Positions 35,590-44,094 of a stretch of 64,000 nt of DNA are shown piece after piece; within the stretch, counting starts at the first letter, position 1, and each line of letters begins with the position of its first letter. The position numbers and the translations under genes are program-made. Source of the stretch: Floridanema evergladense (lineage in GTDB: Bacteria; Cyanobacteriota; Cyanobacteriia; Cyanobacteriales; Aerosakkonemataceae); NCBI RefSeq assembly GCF_041929205.1, contig NZ_JBHFNT010000054.1, one strand, 5' to 3'. The notes beneath the pieces are model-generated. The model worked only from the letters and a program-made list of their open reading frames with translations, ran no database searches and was not told the DNA's origin.

Positions 35590-35700
35590 GTAATAGGTAA
35601 TCGGTAATAAGTAATCGGAAATCACCAATTACCAAAAACCAATTACCAATGACCAAGAACTAATCAAGAATTACCAATTACCAATTACCAATTACCAGGA
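35590..35700. repeat. AATTACCA tandem repeats before nifE
   Basis: Units of TAATCGGTAATAAG and then ACCAATTACCAATT fill the spacer. The nifE ribosome binding site CAGGAGAG follows the last unit. Confidence 0.8.
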
Positions 35701-35705
35701 GAGTC

Positions 35706-37076
35706 ATGAAAATTACTCAAGGTAAAATCAACGAACTTCTTAACGAGAAAGCTTGCGAACATAATCACCACAAAGACGGGCAAAAGAAGAATAAATCTTG
35801 TACGCAACAAGCCCAACCTGGTGCTGCTCAAGGTGGTTGTGCTTTTGATGGAGCTAGTATTGCTTTAGTACCTGTTACAGATGTAGCGCATTTGGTTCAT
35901 GGGCCGATCGCTTGTGCGGGAAATTCTTGGGGAAGTCGCGGCAGTCTTTCTTCTGGCCCTAGTCTTTACAAGATGGGTTTTACCACCGACTTAAATGAAA
36001 ATGATGTGATTTTTGGTGGTGAAAAAAGGCTCTACAAAGCAATTGTAGATGTGCAAAATCGTTACCAACCAGCGGCGGTTTTTGTTTATTCAACTTGTGT
36101 AACTGCGTTGATTGGTGATGATTTAGATGCTGTTTGTCATGCTGCTTCCCAAAAGATTGGGATTCCGGTAATTCCAGTTAATTCTCCCGGTTTTGTTGGC
36201 AGCAAAAACTTGGGTAATCGCATCGGTGGCGAATCATTATTAGAATATGTTGTCGGAACTGAGGAACCAGAATATACCACTCCTTACGACATTAATTTGA
36301 TTGGGGAGTACAACATTGCTGGGGAAATGTGGGGTGTTCTACCTTTATTTGAAAAGTTAGGCATTCGTGTTCTGGCAAAAATTACAGGTGATGCCCGTTA
36401 CAAGGAAATTTGCACCGCCCATCGCGCCAAACTCAATGTGATGATCTGCTCAAAAGCGCTGATCAACATGGGGAGAAAGATGGAAGAAAAGTATGGGATT
36501 CCTTTCATTGAAGAGTCGTTTTACGGCGTTGATGATATGAATCGTTGCTTGCGAAATATTGCCGCTAAAATTGGCGATGCAGATTTGCAAGAACGAGTGG
36601 AAAAATTGATTGTTGAGGAGACAGAAAAGCTCGATCGAGCCCTTGCACCTTATCGCGCCCGGTTACAAGGTAAACGAGTGGTACTTTACACAGGTGGCGT
36701 AAAAAGTTGGTCGATTATTTCCGCTGCTAAAGATTTAGGAATGGAAGTAGTTGCCACTAGTACGAAGAAAAGTACCGAAGAAGATAAGGCAAGAATTAAA
36801 GAATTGCTGGGCAAAGACGGCATGATGTTGGAAAAGGGAAATGCTGCCGAGTTACTGAATGTAATTGAGAAAACTAGGGCAGATATGTTGATTGCTGGAG
36901 GCAGAAATCAATACACAGCTTTAAAAGCAAAAATTCCTTTCCTTGATATTAACCAAGAACGCCATCATCCCTACGCAGGTTATGAAGGAATGGTGGAAAT
37001 GGCAAGGGAATTAGACGAAGCACTTCACAGTCCAATTTGGGAACAAGTACGTCAACCTGCACCTTGGGATAATTAG
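35706..37076 (+). CDS. nifE: FeMo-cofactor scaffold subunit NifE
   Basis: With NifN forms the scaffold where NifB-co becomes FeMo-cofactor. It resembles NifD: GGCAFDGASIALVPVTDVAHLVHGPIACAGNSWGSRG at about residues 44-80, VYSTCVTALIGDDLDAV, and INMGRKMEEKYGIPFIEESFYGV. The N-terminus is His/Lys/Cys-rich (EHNHHKDGQKKNKSC). 456 residues, normal. AGGAGAG is 5 nt upstream. nifN follows after a 118-bp repeat spacer. Confidence 0.96.
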   Translation: MKITQGKINELLNEKACEHNHHKDGQKKNKSCTQQAQPGAAQGGCAFDGASIALVPVTDVAHLVHGPIACAGNSWGSRGSLSSGPSLYKMGFTTDLNENDVIFGGEKRLYKAIVDVQNRYQPAAVFVYSTCVTALIGDDLDAVCHAASQKIGIPVIPVNSPGFVGSKNLGNRIGGESLLEYVVGTEEPEYTTPYDINLIGEYNIAGEMWGVLPLFEKLGIRVLAKITGDARYKEICTAHRAKLNVMICSKALINMGRKMEEKYGIPFIEESFYGVDDMNRCLRNIAAKIGDADLQERVEKLIVEETEKLDRALAPYRARLQGKRVVLYTGGVKSWSIISAAKDLGMEVVATSTKKSTEEDKARIKELLGKDGMMLEKGNAAELLNVIEKTRADMLIAGGRNQYTALKAKIPFLDINQERHHPYAGYEGMVEMARELDEALHSPIWEQVRQPAPWDN

Positions 37077-37079
37077 TTT

Positions 37080-37190
37080 TGAGTTCTAAGTTTTGAGTTT
37101 TGAGTTATGGAAAATAATTTTTAATTCAAAACTCAAACCTCGAAACTAGTAATTAACTCAAAACTCAACACTCAAAACTCATAACTCTTG
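37080..37190. repeat. AACTCAAAACTC repeats between nifE and nifN
   Basis: TGAGTTTTGAGTT and its complement AACTCAAAACTC occur on both sides of the spacer, so the RNA could fold into a long hairpin. Confidence 0.75.
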
Positions 37191-37194
37191 AATT

Positions 37195-38502
37195 ATGGCT
37201 ACTGTACTTAACCCCAAAAAACCCGTTGCTGTTAATCCTCTCAAACAATCTCAACCGCTAGGTGCAGCGTTAGCTTTCTTAGGTTTGAAGGGAATGATGC
37301 CTTTATTTCATGGTTCCCAAGGTTGCACAGCTTTTGCTAAAGTAATGTTGGTGCGGCACTTCCGAGAAGCGATTCCTTTAAGCACTACGGCGATGACGGA
37401 AGTTACCACAATTTTAGGGGGAGAAGATAACATCCAAACGGCGATTTTAACTCTGTTGGAAAAGGCAAAACCGGAAATAATTGGTCTTTGTACAACAGGG
37501 TTAACGGAAACTAGAGGTGATGATATGGAAGGTATCATCAAACAGATTAAAAAACGCCATGAAAGTATCAATGAGTTACCTTTAGTTTACGTTTCTACTC
37601 CTGATTTTAAGGGTGCTTTGCAAGATGGTTATGCTGCTGCTATTGAAGGGATTGTAGGTCAAATTCCAGAGAAGAGTGAAACGCAAAAAGATCAAGTCAC
37701 AATTTTAGTGAGTTCGGCTTTTGCGCCTGGAGATGTGGAGGAGATTAAGGAGATTGTAACTGCTTTTGGGTTAAAAGCGATCGCAATTCCCGACCTTTCT
37801 CAATCGCTAGATGGGCACTTAACTGATGGTGATTTTAGTGCTGTCACTACAGGCGGAACAAGTGTAGCCGAGTTGCGGAGTGTGGGTGCTTCTGCTTTCA
37901 CTTTAGCTATTGGTGAAAGTATGAGGGGTGCAGCCGAAATTTTACAGCAAAGATTCGGCACCGAATATCAAGTTTTTACCCGACTAACAGGGTTAAAAGT
38001 TGTTGATGATTTTCTCGTCAAACTATCCCAATTAAGTGGGCAACCTATTCCGCAAAAATATCGCCACCAGCGCGGACAATTGCAGGATGCCATGTTAGAT
38101 ACTCACTTCTATTTTGGACGGAAGAAAATATCTTTGGGATTGGAACCAGATTTGTTATATTCGACTAGCTGTTTTTTACAGGAAATGGGGGCAGAAATTC
38201 AAGCTGCTATCACTACTACCCAGTCACCTTTATTAGCAGAAATACCTGTAGAATCTGTAACAATTGGTGATTTAGAAGACCTGGAAAATTTGGCAGTTGG
38301 TTCGGATTTGTTGATTACTAATTCCCAAGGTAAGAGGGTTAGTAAGAAACTAGGTATACCCCTTTATCGCCAGGGTTTACCGATTTACGATCGCTTAGGC
38401 AACGGTCACTTTGCCTCCGTTGGTTATCGCGGAACCAAAGAGGTTTTATTCCGAATTGGTAACATTTTGTTGGAAGAAGAAGAAACAAAAAATAAACATT
38501 AA
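37195..38502 (+). CDS. nifN: FeMo-cofactor scaffold subunit NifN
   Basis: NifK-like partner of NifE. It has VNPLKQSQPLGAALAFLGLKG, then LFHGSQGCTAFAKVMLVRHFREAIPLSTTAMTEVTTILGGEDN and GLCTTGLTETRGDDMEG. The C-terminus has GIPLYRQGLPIYDRLGNGHFASVGYRGT. 435 residues, normal. No Shine-Dalgarno sequence is evident because the repeat spacer abuts the ATG (TTGAATT). nifX follows after 46 bp with its own AAGGAG. Confidence 0.95.
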   Translation: MATVLNPKKPVAVNPLKQSQPLGAALAFLGLKGMMPLFHGSQGCTAFAKVMLVRHFREAIPLSTTAMTEVTTILGGEDNIQTAILTLLEKAKPEIIGLCTTGLTETRGDDMEGIIKQIKKRHESINELPLVYVSTPDFKGALQDGYAAAIEGIVGQIPEKSETQKDQVTILVSSAFAPGDVEEIKEIVTAFGLKAIAIPDLSQSLDGHLTDGDFSAVTTGGTSVAELRSVGASAFTLAIGESMRGAAEILQQRFGTEYQVFTRLTGLKVVDDFLVKLSQLSGQPIPQKYRHQRGQLQDAMLDTHFYFGRKKISLGLEPDLLYSTSCFLQEMGAEIQAAITTTQSPLLAEIPVESVTIGDLEDLENLAVGSDLLITNSQGKRVSKKLGIPLYRQGLPIYDRLGNGHFASVGYRGTKEVLFRIGNILLEEEETKNKH

Positions 38503-38548
38503 ATAATTCTATTCTTCCGATAATTCAAACAAAAAAAGGAGTATACTT

Positions 38549-38950
38549 ATGAAAATTGCATTTGCTACAAGTGACAAAGTTCATATTAACGCTCACTTTG
38601 GTTGGGCAAAGCAAATGACAGTTTATGAAGTGTCAACTGAGGGCTATAAATTAGTAGATACTATCCAATTTGATGGCGACCTCAAAGAAGATGGCACCGA
38701 GGATAAATTAGTTCCCAAACTAGAAGCTTTAGCTGACTGCACAATTGTCTATGTTGCAGCAATTGGCGGGAGTGCAGCTGCGAGATTAATTCGCAAAAAC
38801 GTCACTCCAATTAAGTCAAAAACTGAAGAAGACGAAATTGATGATGTCCTGACAAGGTTAGTAGAAACCTTAAAAGGAAGTCCTCCACCTTGGCTGCGAA
38901 AAGCACTGCAACAAAGAGAAACAAAAGTCCAAGATTTTGAAGCAGAATAG
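38549..38950 (+). CDS. nifX: Cofactor carrier NifX
   Basis: A 133-residue protein of the NifX/NafY/NifB C-terminal fold that binds NifB-co or FeMo-co in transit. It starts KIAFATSDKVHINAHFGWAKQMTVYEVS, with the conserved His in NAHFGWA, and continues with IVYVAAIGGSAAARLIRKNVTPIK. AAAGGAG is 8 nt upstream. It is followed by the DUF269 gene. Confidence 0.94.
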   Translation: MKIAFATSDKVHINAHFGWAKQMTVYEVSTEGYKLVDTIQFDGDLKEDGTEDKLVPKLEALADCTIVYVAAIGGSAAARLIRKNVTPIKSKTEEDEIDDVLTRLVETLKGSPPPWLRKALQQRETKVQDFEAE

Positions 38951-39068
38951 GGCAGAACATTCGGAAACAAAGTTTAATATTTGAGTTAATAAATTGTTAC
39001 CCGAATGCTTCTCCCTTACATGACGACTGGTAAATTTAGATACTTAATCAAGAGGCAATTGAAGTACA

Positions 39069-39548
39069 ATGACAACAACGGAAGCTACCCCCCAAGTTAG
39101 TGCTGAAGAGTTAATTAAAACTACACCACTTCTGCAAGAAATAGTCCGTCAACTCCGCGCCCACGATCCTTATGGTACTTTCCGTAATTGGTCGGATGAG
39201 TTGATTCTCAAACCTTACGTTGTAAGCAAAGAGCAAAAACGGAAGATTTCTGTTGATGGCGAAGTAGATCCAATTACTAAGTCTAGAATTATTACTTTCT
39301 ATCGTGCGATCGCATCTTTAATCGAACAAGAAACTGGGTTACTTTCTCAAGTTGTCATCGATTTAAGTCATGAAGGTTTTGGCTGGGCTTTAGTATTCTC
39401 AGGTCGCTTACTGTTGGTATCAAAAACTCTGCGCGATGCCCAACGTTTCGGCTTTGACTCTTTGGAAAAATTGGTAGCTGAAGGCGAAAAAATTGCTAAA
39501 TCTGCCATTGAATTAGGTAAAAAACATGGGGATGTTGCCCAGCTTTAG
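39069..39548 (+). CDS. NifX-associated nitrogen fixation protein (DUF269)
   Basis: A 159-residue protein of the NifX-associated DUF269 family. The blocks LLQEIVRQLRAHDPYGTFRNWSDELILKPYVV and GFGWALVFSGRLLLVSKTLRDAQRFGFDSLEKLVAEGEK are typical. It is found next to nifX in nearly all cyanobacterial nif clusters. A role in cofactor assembly is presumed; biochemical data are lacking to my knowledge. Confidence 0.92.
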   Translation: MTTTEATPQVSAEELIKTTPLLQEIVRQLRAHDPYGTFRNWSDELILKPYVVSKEQKRKISVDGEVDPITKSRIITFYRAIASLIEQETGLLSQVVIDLSHEGFGWALVFSGRLLLVSKTLRDAQRFGFDSLEKLVAEGEKIAKSAIELGKKHGDVAQL

Positions 39549-39599
39549 TCAACTGACTTTCGATTTAGAATTTTCGATTGACTAAAAGGGAGAAAAACT

Positions 39600-39827
39600 A
39601 TGGTGCAAGCAGACGTTGCAACTTCCAACCAACCCAGCATTGAGGAGTTAAAAACTCAAATTAAACGCCTCAATAGCAAAGGTGGACAACTCAAAATGGA
39701 ACTTCATGATTTAGCGGAAGGTTTACCAACTGACTTCGAGCAAATCATGGAAGTAGCTTCCAGAACCTACGAGCTTTATCGCGAGCTAGATGAACTGAAG
39801 AAACAACTAAAAGCACGGGAGCAATAA
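39600..39827 (+). CDS. CCE_0567-type metalloprotein (DUF683)
   Basis: A 75-residue helical-hairpin protein: IEELKTQIKRLNSKGGQLKMELHDLAEGLP, then EVASRTYELYRELDELKKQL. This fits the DUF683/CCE_0567 family, reported to bind metal. AGGGAGAAAAACT precedes the ATG. The gap to nifW is 2 bp. The function in nitrogen fixation is unproven. Confidence 0.88.
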   Translation: MVQADVATSNQPSIEELKTQIKRLNSKGGQLKMELHDLAEGLPTDFEQIMEVASRTYELYRELDELKKQLKAREQ

Positions 39828-39829
39828 AA

Positions 39830-40144
39830 ATGACACAGAGCCTAACTGATTTTCGCAAACTCACTGATGCTGAACAATATTTTCAGTTTTTCCAACTCCC
39901 TTACGATCAGCAATTGGTAAATGTGAATCGCTTGCACATTTTGAAGAAATTCTCTCATCTAATGGCTGAAATTGATACTAATTTTCCTGCTGACAGTGAT
40001 GAAGACAAATTAGACAAATACAAGGATGCTCTGATCGATTCTTATAACTTGTTCATCACTTCTTCTGGGGTAGAACAAAAGTTGTTCAAAGTGTTCAAAG
40101 AAAAGCCCAAAAATGTGGTTCTTCTCTCTGAGTTAGAAGCGTAA
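39830..40144 (+). CDS. nifW: Nitrogenase-stabilising protein NifW
   Basis: A 104-residue NifW. It has FRKLTDAEQYFQFFQLPYDQQLVNVNRLHILKKFSHLM and SGVEQKLFKVFKEKPKNVV, both characteristic. NifW associates with the MoFe protein and is linked to oxygen protection. It starts 2 bp after the DUF683 gene, so they are coupled. AGCA/GGAGCA lies upstream in the previous gene. Confidence 0.93.
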   Translation: MTQSLTDFRKLTDAEQYFQFFQLPYDQQLVNVNRLHILKKFSHLMAEIDTNFPADSDEDKLDKYKDALIDSYNLFITSSGVEQKLFKVFKEKPKNVVLLSELEA

Positions 40145-40159
40145 ATCAGGAGAATTCAA

Positions 40160-40909
40160 ATGTTAAACCTTACACCGACGGAAATTGAAACCTACCATCG
40201 CCAAATGATGCTTCCTAATTTTGGAGAAGCAGGACAACAAAAACTCCGCCAAGCGACTGTATTAGTCACAGGTGTAGGGGGATTAGGCGGTACGGCGGCG
40301 CTATATTTGGCGGTGGCTGGAGTTGGTAGACTGATCCTAGTCCGGGGTGGCGAATTGCGCCAAGATGACATGAACCGTCAAATTTTAATGACGGATGATT
40401 GGGTAGGAAAACCAAGAGTTATCAAAGCCAAGGAAACTCTTTCTGCTATTAATCCAAATGTAGAAATTGAGGCAATTCCTGAATATGTCACTTCAGAAAA
40501 TGTGGATTCTTTGGTATTACAAGCAGATATCGCTCTTGACTGCGCTCACAACTTTGAAGAACGGGATTTATTGAATGCTGCTTGTGTGCGTTGGCGTAAG
40601 CCAATGGTAGAGGCGGCGATGAATGGAATGGAGGCTTATTTAACCACAATTATTCCGGGAAAAACTCCTTGTTTATCTTGTATTTTCCCCGAAAAACCTG
40701 ATTGGGATCGCCGCAGTTTTGGTGTTTTAGGAGCAGTTTCGGGAACGTTAGCTTGTTTGACAGCCCTAGAAGCAATCAAGGTAATTACTGGTTTTGAAAA
40801 GCCTCTGTTATCTGAACTTTTGACGATGGATTTGGGAGGGCTAAATTTTGCCAAACGTCGCCCCTACCAAGATCCTCATTGTCCCGTTTGTGGCAATCAT
40901 AGCCATTAG
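40160..40909 (+). CDS. hesA: HesA, ThiF/MoeB-like adenylyltransferase
   Basis: An E1-like enzyme. The nucleotide loop VLVTGVGGLGGTAALYLAVAGVGRLILVRGG is near residue 35, and DDMNRQILMTDDWVGKPR follows. Zinc cysteines are CLSCIF and CPVCGNH at the C-terminus. HesA may activate a sulfur carrier or molybdopterin-type step for nitrogenase. 249 residues. CAGGAG is 8 nt upstream. It is followed by a 185-bp repeat block before hesB. Confidence 0.92.
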   Translation: MLNLTPTEIETYHRQMMLPNFGEAGQQKLRQATVLVTGVGGLGGTAALYLAVAGVGRLILVRGGELRQDDMNRQILMTDDWVGKPRVIKAKETLSAINPNVEIEAIPEYVTSENVDSLVLQADIALDCAHNFEERDLLNAACVRWRKPMVEAAMNGMEAYLTTIIPGKTPCLSCIFPEKPDWDRRSFGVLGAVSGTLACLTALEAIKVITGFEKPLLSELLTMDLGGLNFAKRRPYQDPHCPVCGNHSH

Positions 40910-40915
40910 TTAGGA

Positions 40916-41099
40916 GATCCCCCCTAACCCCCCTTAAAAAGGGGGGAACCAGCGGAAGCTTTACTATTGACATCATTGAATTCAAATAACATTATTGAAT
41001 TCAAAGTGCCCTTTTTTAAGGGGGAACCAGCGGAAACTTTGCTATTAACATTATTGAATTCAAAGTCCCCCTTTTTAAGGGGGATTTAGGGGGATCAAA
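40916..41099. repeat. GATCCCCC-bounded MITE-like repeat block (hesA-hesB spacer)
   Basis: GATCCCCCCTAACCCCCC at the left end and AAGGGGGATTTAGGGGGATC at the right end are near-perfect terminal inverted repeats. Inside are two copies of an about 70-bp unit with AAGGGGGAACCAGCGGAAA and ATTATTGAATTCAAAGT. The same termini occur at 50339-50486 and 53665-53806. Confidence 0.75.
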
Positions 41100-41165
41100 A
41101 ATGCTGGAACTCACTAGCAACTTACGTTAGTACACTTTCACCTACTATCATCTGAAGGAGATTTT

Positions 41166-41540
41166 ATGACCGTTATTTTGACAGAAAAAGCAGCACTTCG
41201 TCTTCGCACTTTCTTAAGAGCTTCTAATGCAGAAGATCCAAGTGCGCCTCGGAAAGCTGTGAGATTAGGAGTAGGTGATGGTGGTTGCAGCGGTTACGAA
41301 TATAAAATGAATATCACCAGCGAATCTGCACCTGATGATTTGGTATTTGAAGAAGACAAAGTGCTGTTTTACATTGACAAAGCAAGTGCGCCTTTGTTGG
41401 AAGGAATCCAAATTGATTTTGTTGATGGTTTAACTGAGTCTGGATTTAAGTTCAGCAATCCTAATGCAACAGATTCTTGTGGCTGTGGTAAGTCTTTTAA
41501 AGTGGGAGATTGCACTCCCGCAGGTACTTCTTGCAGTTAA
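41166..41540 (+). CDS. hesB: HesB/IscA-like iron-sulfur carrier
   Basis: A 124-residue A-type carrier. The three ligand cysteines lie in GDGGCSGYEYKM and in DSCGCGKSF. The C-terminal tail has extra CTPAGTSC. HesB-type proteins deliver FeS units to nitrogenase or its ferredoxin. AAGGAG is 8 nt upstream. It precedes the fdxH gene by 48 bp. Confidence 0.92.
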   Translation: MTVILTEKAALRLRTFLRASNAEDPSAPRKAVRLGVGDGGCSGYEYKMNITSESAPDDLVFEEDKVLFYIDKASAPLLEGIQIDFVDGLTESGFKFSNPNATDSCGCGKSFKVGDCTPAGTSCS

Positions 41541-41588
41541 CTAGATGTCCAGACTACTTGAATTGAAGAATTGTCCGAGGTTCCAAAA

Positions 41589-41903
41589 ATGGCTACTACC
41601 TACAAAGTACGTTTGATTAAAGGCAAAAAAAACAAGCCTCCCGAAATGGATGTAACAATTGAGGTCGATGAAGATACTTATATTTTAGATGCGGCGGAAG
41701 AACAAGATATAGAGTTACCATCTTCTTGTAAATCTGGAAGTTGTTCTAGCTGTGTCGGTAAAATTGAGGAAGGTGAGGTTAATCAAGAAGACCAAAACTT
41801 CTTGGATGATGAGCAAATAGAAAAGAAATTCGTGCTACTTTGTGTGGCTAAACCGCTCTCTGATTGTACGATTAAGACTCATCAAGAAGCTTATCTTGTT
41901 TAA
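41589..41903 (+). CDS. fdxH: Plant-type [2Fe-2S] ferredoxin FdxH-like
   Basis: A 104-residue ferredoxin. The cluster is CKSGSCSSCVGKI with the fourth Cys in FVLLCVAKP. The acidic loop DEDTYILDAAEEQDIELPSS and FLDDEQIEKK match the family. FdxH donates electrons to NifH. The ATG at 41589 is preferred to an upstream TTG at 41571 because GAGG lies 10 nt before it. The following spacer has nothing regulatory that I see. Confidence 0.92.
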   Translation: MATTYKVRLIKGKKNKPPEMDVTIEVDEDTYILDAAEEQDIELPSSCKSGSCSSCVGKIEEGEVNQEDQNFLDDEQIEKKFVLLCVAKPLSDCTIKTHQEAYLV

Positions 41904-42007
41904 AACTCTGTTCGCATTTTTTCTGGATAGAAGTCGTAGTTCCTTCTGGAAATTCTACGGCTTCTAAAATTCCCTTTTTAGATTTGCGATCGCTCAATTC
42001 AGATAAG

Positions 42008-42077
42008 AGGAGGTGGAACCTCCTTTGTCCTCGTTCCCAGGTTGAACCTGGGAACGAAGAATAGAGGCTCTGCCTCT
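42008..42077. repeat. Cluster of three hairpins (AGGAGGT, CGTTCCCAGGTT, AGAGGC)
   Basis: AGGAGGT/ACCTCCT, CGTTCCCAGGTT/AACCTGGGAACG and AGAGGC/GCCTCT occur in series. The middle one resembles the hairpin near 25900. A dispersed palindromic repeat is the best reading. Confidence 0.65.
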
Positions 42078-42128
42078 TGGTACAAATCTAAAACAATACT
42101 GTCGCTTTGACATGGATGAAGGAATGAA

Positions 42129-42281
42129 ATGAGGAAACATTTTTGGTGGTATTTGTTAGCTAGTTTGGAAATATTGATTTATTTACTCATTAGTGTTAAT
42201 TTGACAAATCCATCAATCATACCTGTTAAATCTACTCTAATTTTCCGAGAAGTTTTACTTCCTTCAAGCATGGCACCCTAA
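42129..42281 (+). CDS. Possible 50-residue membrane protein
   Basis: A short frame starting MRKHFWWYLLASLEILIYLLISV with one membrane segment and a 27-residue tail. It has no obvious ribosome binding site and no recognised family. It sits between fdxH and an unknown gene in the nif cluster. Confidence 0.35.
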   Translation: MRKHFWWYLLASLEILIYLLISVNLTNPSIIPVKSTLIFREVLLPSSMAP

Positions 42282-42319
42282 AAATACTTACGCACTCTTG
42301 TCGGTTTTAACCCAATAAA

Positions 42320-42664
42320 ATGATTAGCGAAGAATACTTAGCTCATGAGTTTGCTAAGATAGTCGATCGAATGCACCCCAGATTAGGAAAATTACTCCAA
42401 AGCTGCTATGTAAAAGTAGTCGAATTTTCCGTTAAAAGGCTAAAGAAACGATTTTATTATATTACTATATATTGTCCAGATAACCTAATCCCGGAATTAC
42501 AATCTGAGAAAAGTTTGCTCAAAGATATTGCCGAAAATATGGGATTAGTAGATGTAAGTTGTCTCAATGCTTCCAAGTTATTGCGCGATCCTTTATCTCA
42601 ATTAAAGCAAGAAAATCCCCATTTATGGATGGAATTATACTGGATTGCCACACATTTTAAATAA
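42320..42664 (+). CDS. Unknown protein in the nif cluster
   Basis: A 114-residue soluble protein with MISEEYLAHEFAKIVDRMHPRLGKLLQSCYVKVVEF, then KRFYYITIYCPDNLIPELQ and a Trp-containing tail (NPHLWMELYWIATHF). Intact frame, reasonable composition, no recognised domain. No strong Shine-Dalgarno sequence. Its place between fdxH and feoA suggests a nitrogen-fixation link, which I cannot test from sequence. Confidence 0.55.
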   Translation: MISEEYLAHEFAKIVDRMHPRLGKLLQSCYVKVVEFSVKRLKKRFYYITIYCPDNLIPELQSEKSLLKDIAENMGLVDVSCLNASKLLRDPLSQLKQENPHLWMELYWIATHFK

Positions 42665-42928
42665 TACTTAAATCACTCAAATCTTGAGTTGATTTAGTAA
42701 CTTATATGTTAGCCTATAGTTGTCATAATCAATCACATTTCTTCTAGCCCCTAACCATCTTTCAATCAAAATACTACTATTTTAGTTAAGTATTTTTGAG
42801 ATTAGGAACAAGGGGTTTTTCTTATTCGTGAATTTAGTAAATACTTAGAAAATAGTAGTTTATATTACAAGCAGAATGAGCAATTTCAATCATACTAAGT
42901 TTTAGTTGTTGTTGATCTTTATGCGGTC
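42665..42928. other. Intergenic region before feoA
   Basis: AT-rich DNA of about 264 bp. I see no gene or clear palindrome; it probably carries the feoA promoter. Confidence 0.4.
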
Positions 42929-43180
42929 ATGTTGAATCAAGGTTTTACCGTTTGTCTATCTTCACTAGAGTTGCTTGAACCTCATGAACAGGGTGTAGTA
43001 AGTAGTTTTCGTAATCTCAGCGAGACTACTATTCAAAAAGTTATAGCAATGGGAATTAAGTTGGGAAGTGTTGTTTCTCTGCAACAGCGTTACCCTACTT
43101 TTATTGTTAAAGTTGGCAATATTTCTATCGCACTGGATAAAGAAATTGCCCGTGCTATTGTTGTGCGGATTAATCAATAA
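42929..43180 (+). CDS. feoA: FeoA-domain protein
   Basis: An 83-residue SH3-like FeoA protein: SLELLEPHEQGVVSSFRNLSETTIQKVIAMGIKLGSVVSLQQRYPTFIVKVGNISIALDKEIARAIVV. FeoA normally modulates the FeoB ferrous iron transporter; no feoB is in the window. The N-terminal 10 residues are longer than usual. Its presence near nif probably reflects iron supply for nitrogenase. Confidence 0.82.
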   Translation: MLNQGFTVCLSSLELLEPHEQGVVSSFRNLSETTIQKVIAMGIKLGSVVSLQQRYPTFIVKVGNISIALDKEIARAIVVRINQ

Positions 43181-43262
43181 TAAATTGCCAAAAAATCTGT
43201 AGGATAAAATCGCTGAGGTAGTTCTCAGCTAAAGACAAAAACTACTCTCAGCAGTTGATATT

Positions 43263-43472
43263 TTAATCGACAGCTACCATCACATCTGAGGATTTGATCA
43301 CAGCATAAACTTCCTTACCTTCGGTAATTCCCAGGCTTTCAGCTGAAGCTTTGGTGATGATAGATGTTACTTCTACCCCAGGAGCAATTTCTACAACAAT
43401 TTCTGTATTAACTGCACCCGGAATAAGCTGTTTGACTGTACCTTTCAGCGTGTTACGAGCACTAATTTTCAT
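43263..43472 (-). CDS. mop: Molbindin (Mop domain) protein
   Basis: A 69-residue single Mop/TOBE protein: MKISARNTLKGTVKQLIPGAVNTEIVVEIAPGVEVTSIITKASAESLGITEGKEVYAVIKSSDVMVAVD. Molbindins store or buffer molybdate as multimers. It is closely related to the C-terminal half of the next minus-strand gene, so one arose by duplication. AGGT lies 6 nt upstream. It is convergent with feoA. Confidence 0.92.
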   Translation of the reverse strand: MKISARNTLKGTVKQLIPGAVNTEIVVEIAPGVEVTSIITKASAESLGITEGKEVYAVIKSSDVMVAVD

Positions 43473-43557
43473 TTTTTTACCTATGGATAGATTTCTTGCT
43501 CAGTTATAGTAGCAGATTATTCACTACTTATTTAATAAAGTCAAGACTTGATAATAT

Positions 43558-43986
43558 TTATTGTTCTACTGCAATCATGACATCTGAGGATTTTATTACG
43601 ACGCAGACTTCTTTTCCAGGGGCGATCGCAAACCGTTCCACTGAAGATTTAGTAATTACAGATACAATTTCTACATTAGGGGCAATCTCTACAATTACTT
43701 CTGCGGTAATATCACCAATTAACACCTGTTTCACCTTACCTCTAATGTTGTTGCGGGCGCTAATTCCCAACACTTGATAGGTGGATGGAACTGTTGGTTT
43801 TTCCTGTATTACACTAGGAGAATTTTGGGAAACTTTTTGCCATTGTTGGGTTAAACTGCGAACTAACTCTCGCAATACTTCAGTTTTAGAGCGTTGAGAT
43901 TCTTGGCAATACTGCTCTAATAGATTGCGCTCTTCTTCCGAAGATTGAAAAGTAATCCAACCTTGTTCTTTTCTAGGCATAGACAT
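43558..43986 (-). CDS. Ribbon-helix-helix/Mop fusion, probable molybdate-responsive regulator
   Basis: A 142-residue fusion. Residues 1-50 (RKEQGWITFQSSEEERNLLEQYCQESQRSKTEVLRELVRSLTQQW) look like a CopG/Arc-type ribbon-helix-helix DNA-binding unit: a short beta strand, then two helices. Residues 72-142 are a Mop domain (ISARNNIRGKVKQVLIGDITAEVIVEIAPNVEIV and on). A linker of about 20 residues joins them. It lies divergent from modA, with a perfect inverted repeat, ACCAAC/GTTGGT, just upstream. That arrangement suggests molybdate-dependent repression of itself and modA. This function is inferred; classical ModE uses a winged helix instead. Confidence 0.75.
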   Translation of the reverse strand: MSMPRKEQGWITFQSSEEERNLLEQYCQESQRSKTEVLRELVRSLTQQWQKVSQNSPSVIQEKPTVPSTYQVLGISARNNIRGKVKQVLIGDITAEVIVEIAPNVEIVSVITKSSVERFAIAPGKEVCVVIKSSDVMIAVEQ

Positions 43987-43988
43987 TC

Positions 43989-44035
43989 ACCAACTTTGTT
44001 GGTATAGTATTTTTATTCTTGGCTCGATCATACCA
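43989..44035. promoter_or_regulatory. Inverted repeats between the RHH-Mop gene and modA
   Basis: ACCAAC-TTT-GTTGGT (43989-44003) is a perfect 6-bp inverted repeat 2 bp from the RHH-Mop start. A third half-site, ATACCAA, at 44029-44035 is palindromic with TTGGTAT at 44000-44006. It may be an operator for the RHH-Mop protein. Confidence 0.5.
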
Positions 44036-44094
44036 ATCAGCCAGTCCTAATAGTCATTTAGGTGACATAGCCAAACAAACTTATCTACTAAAAA

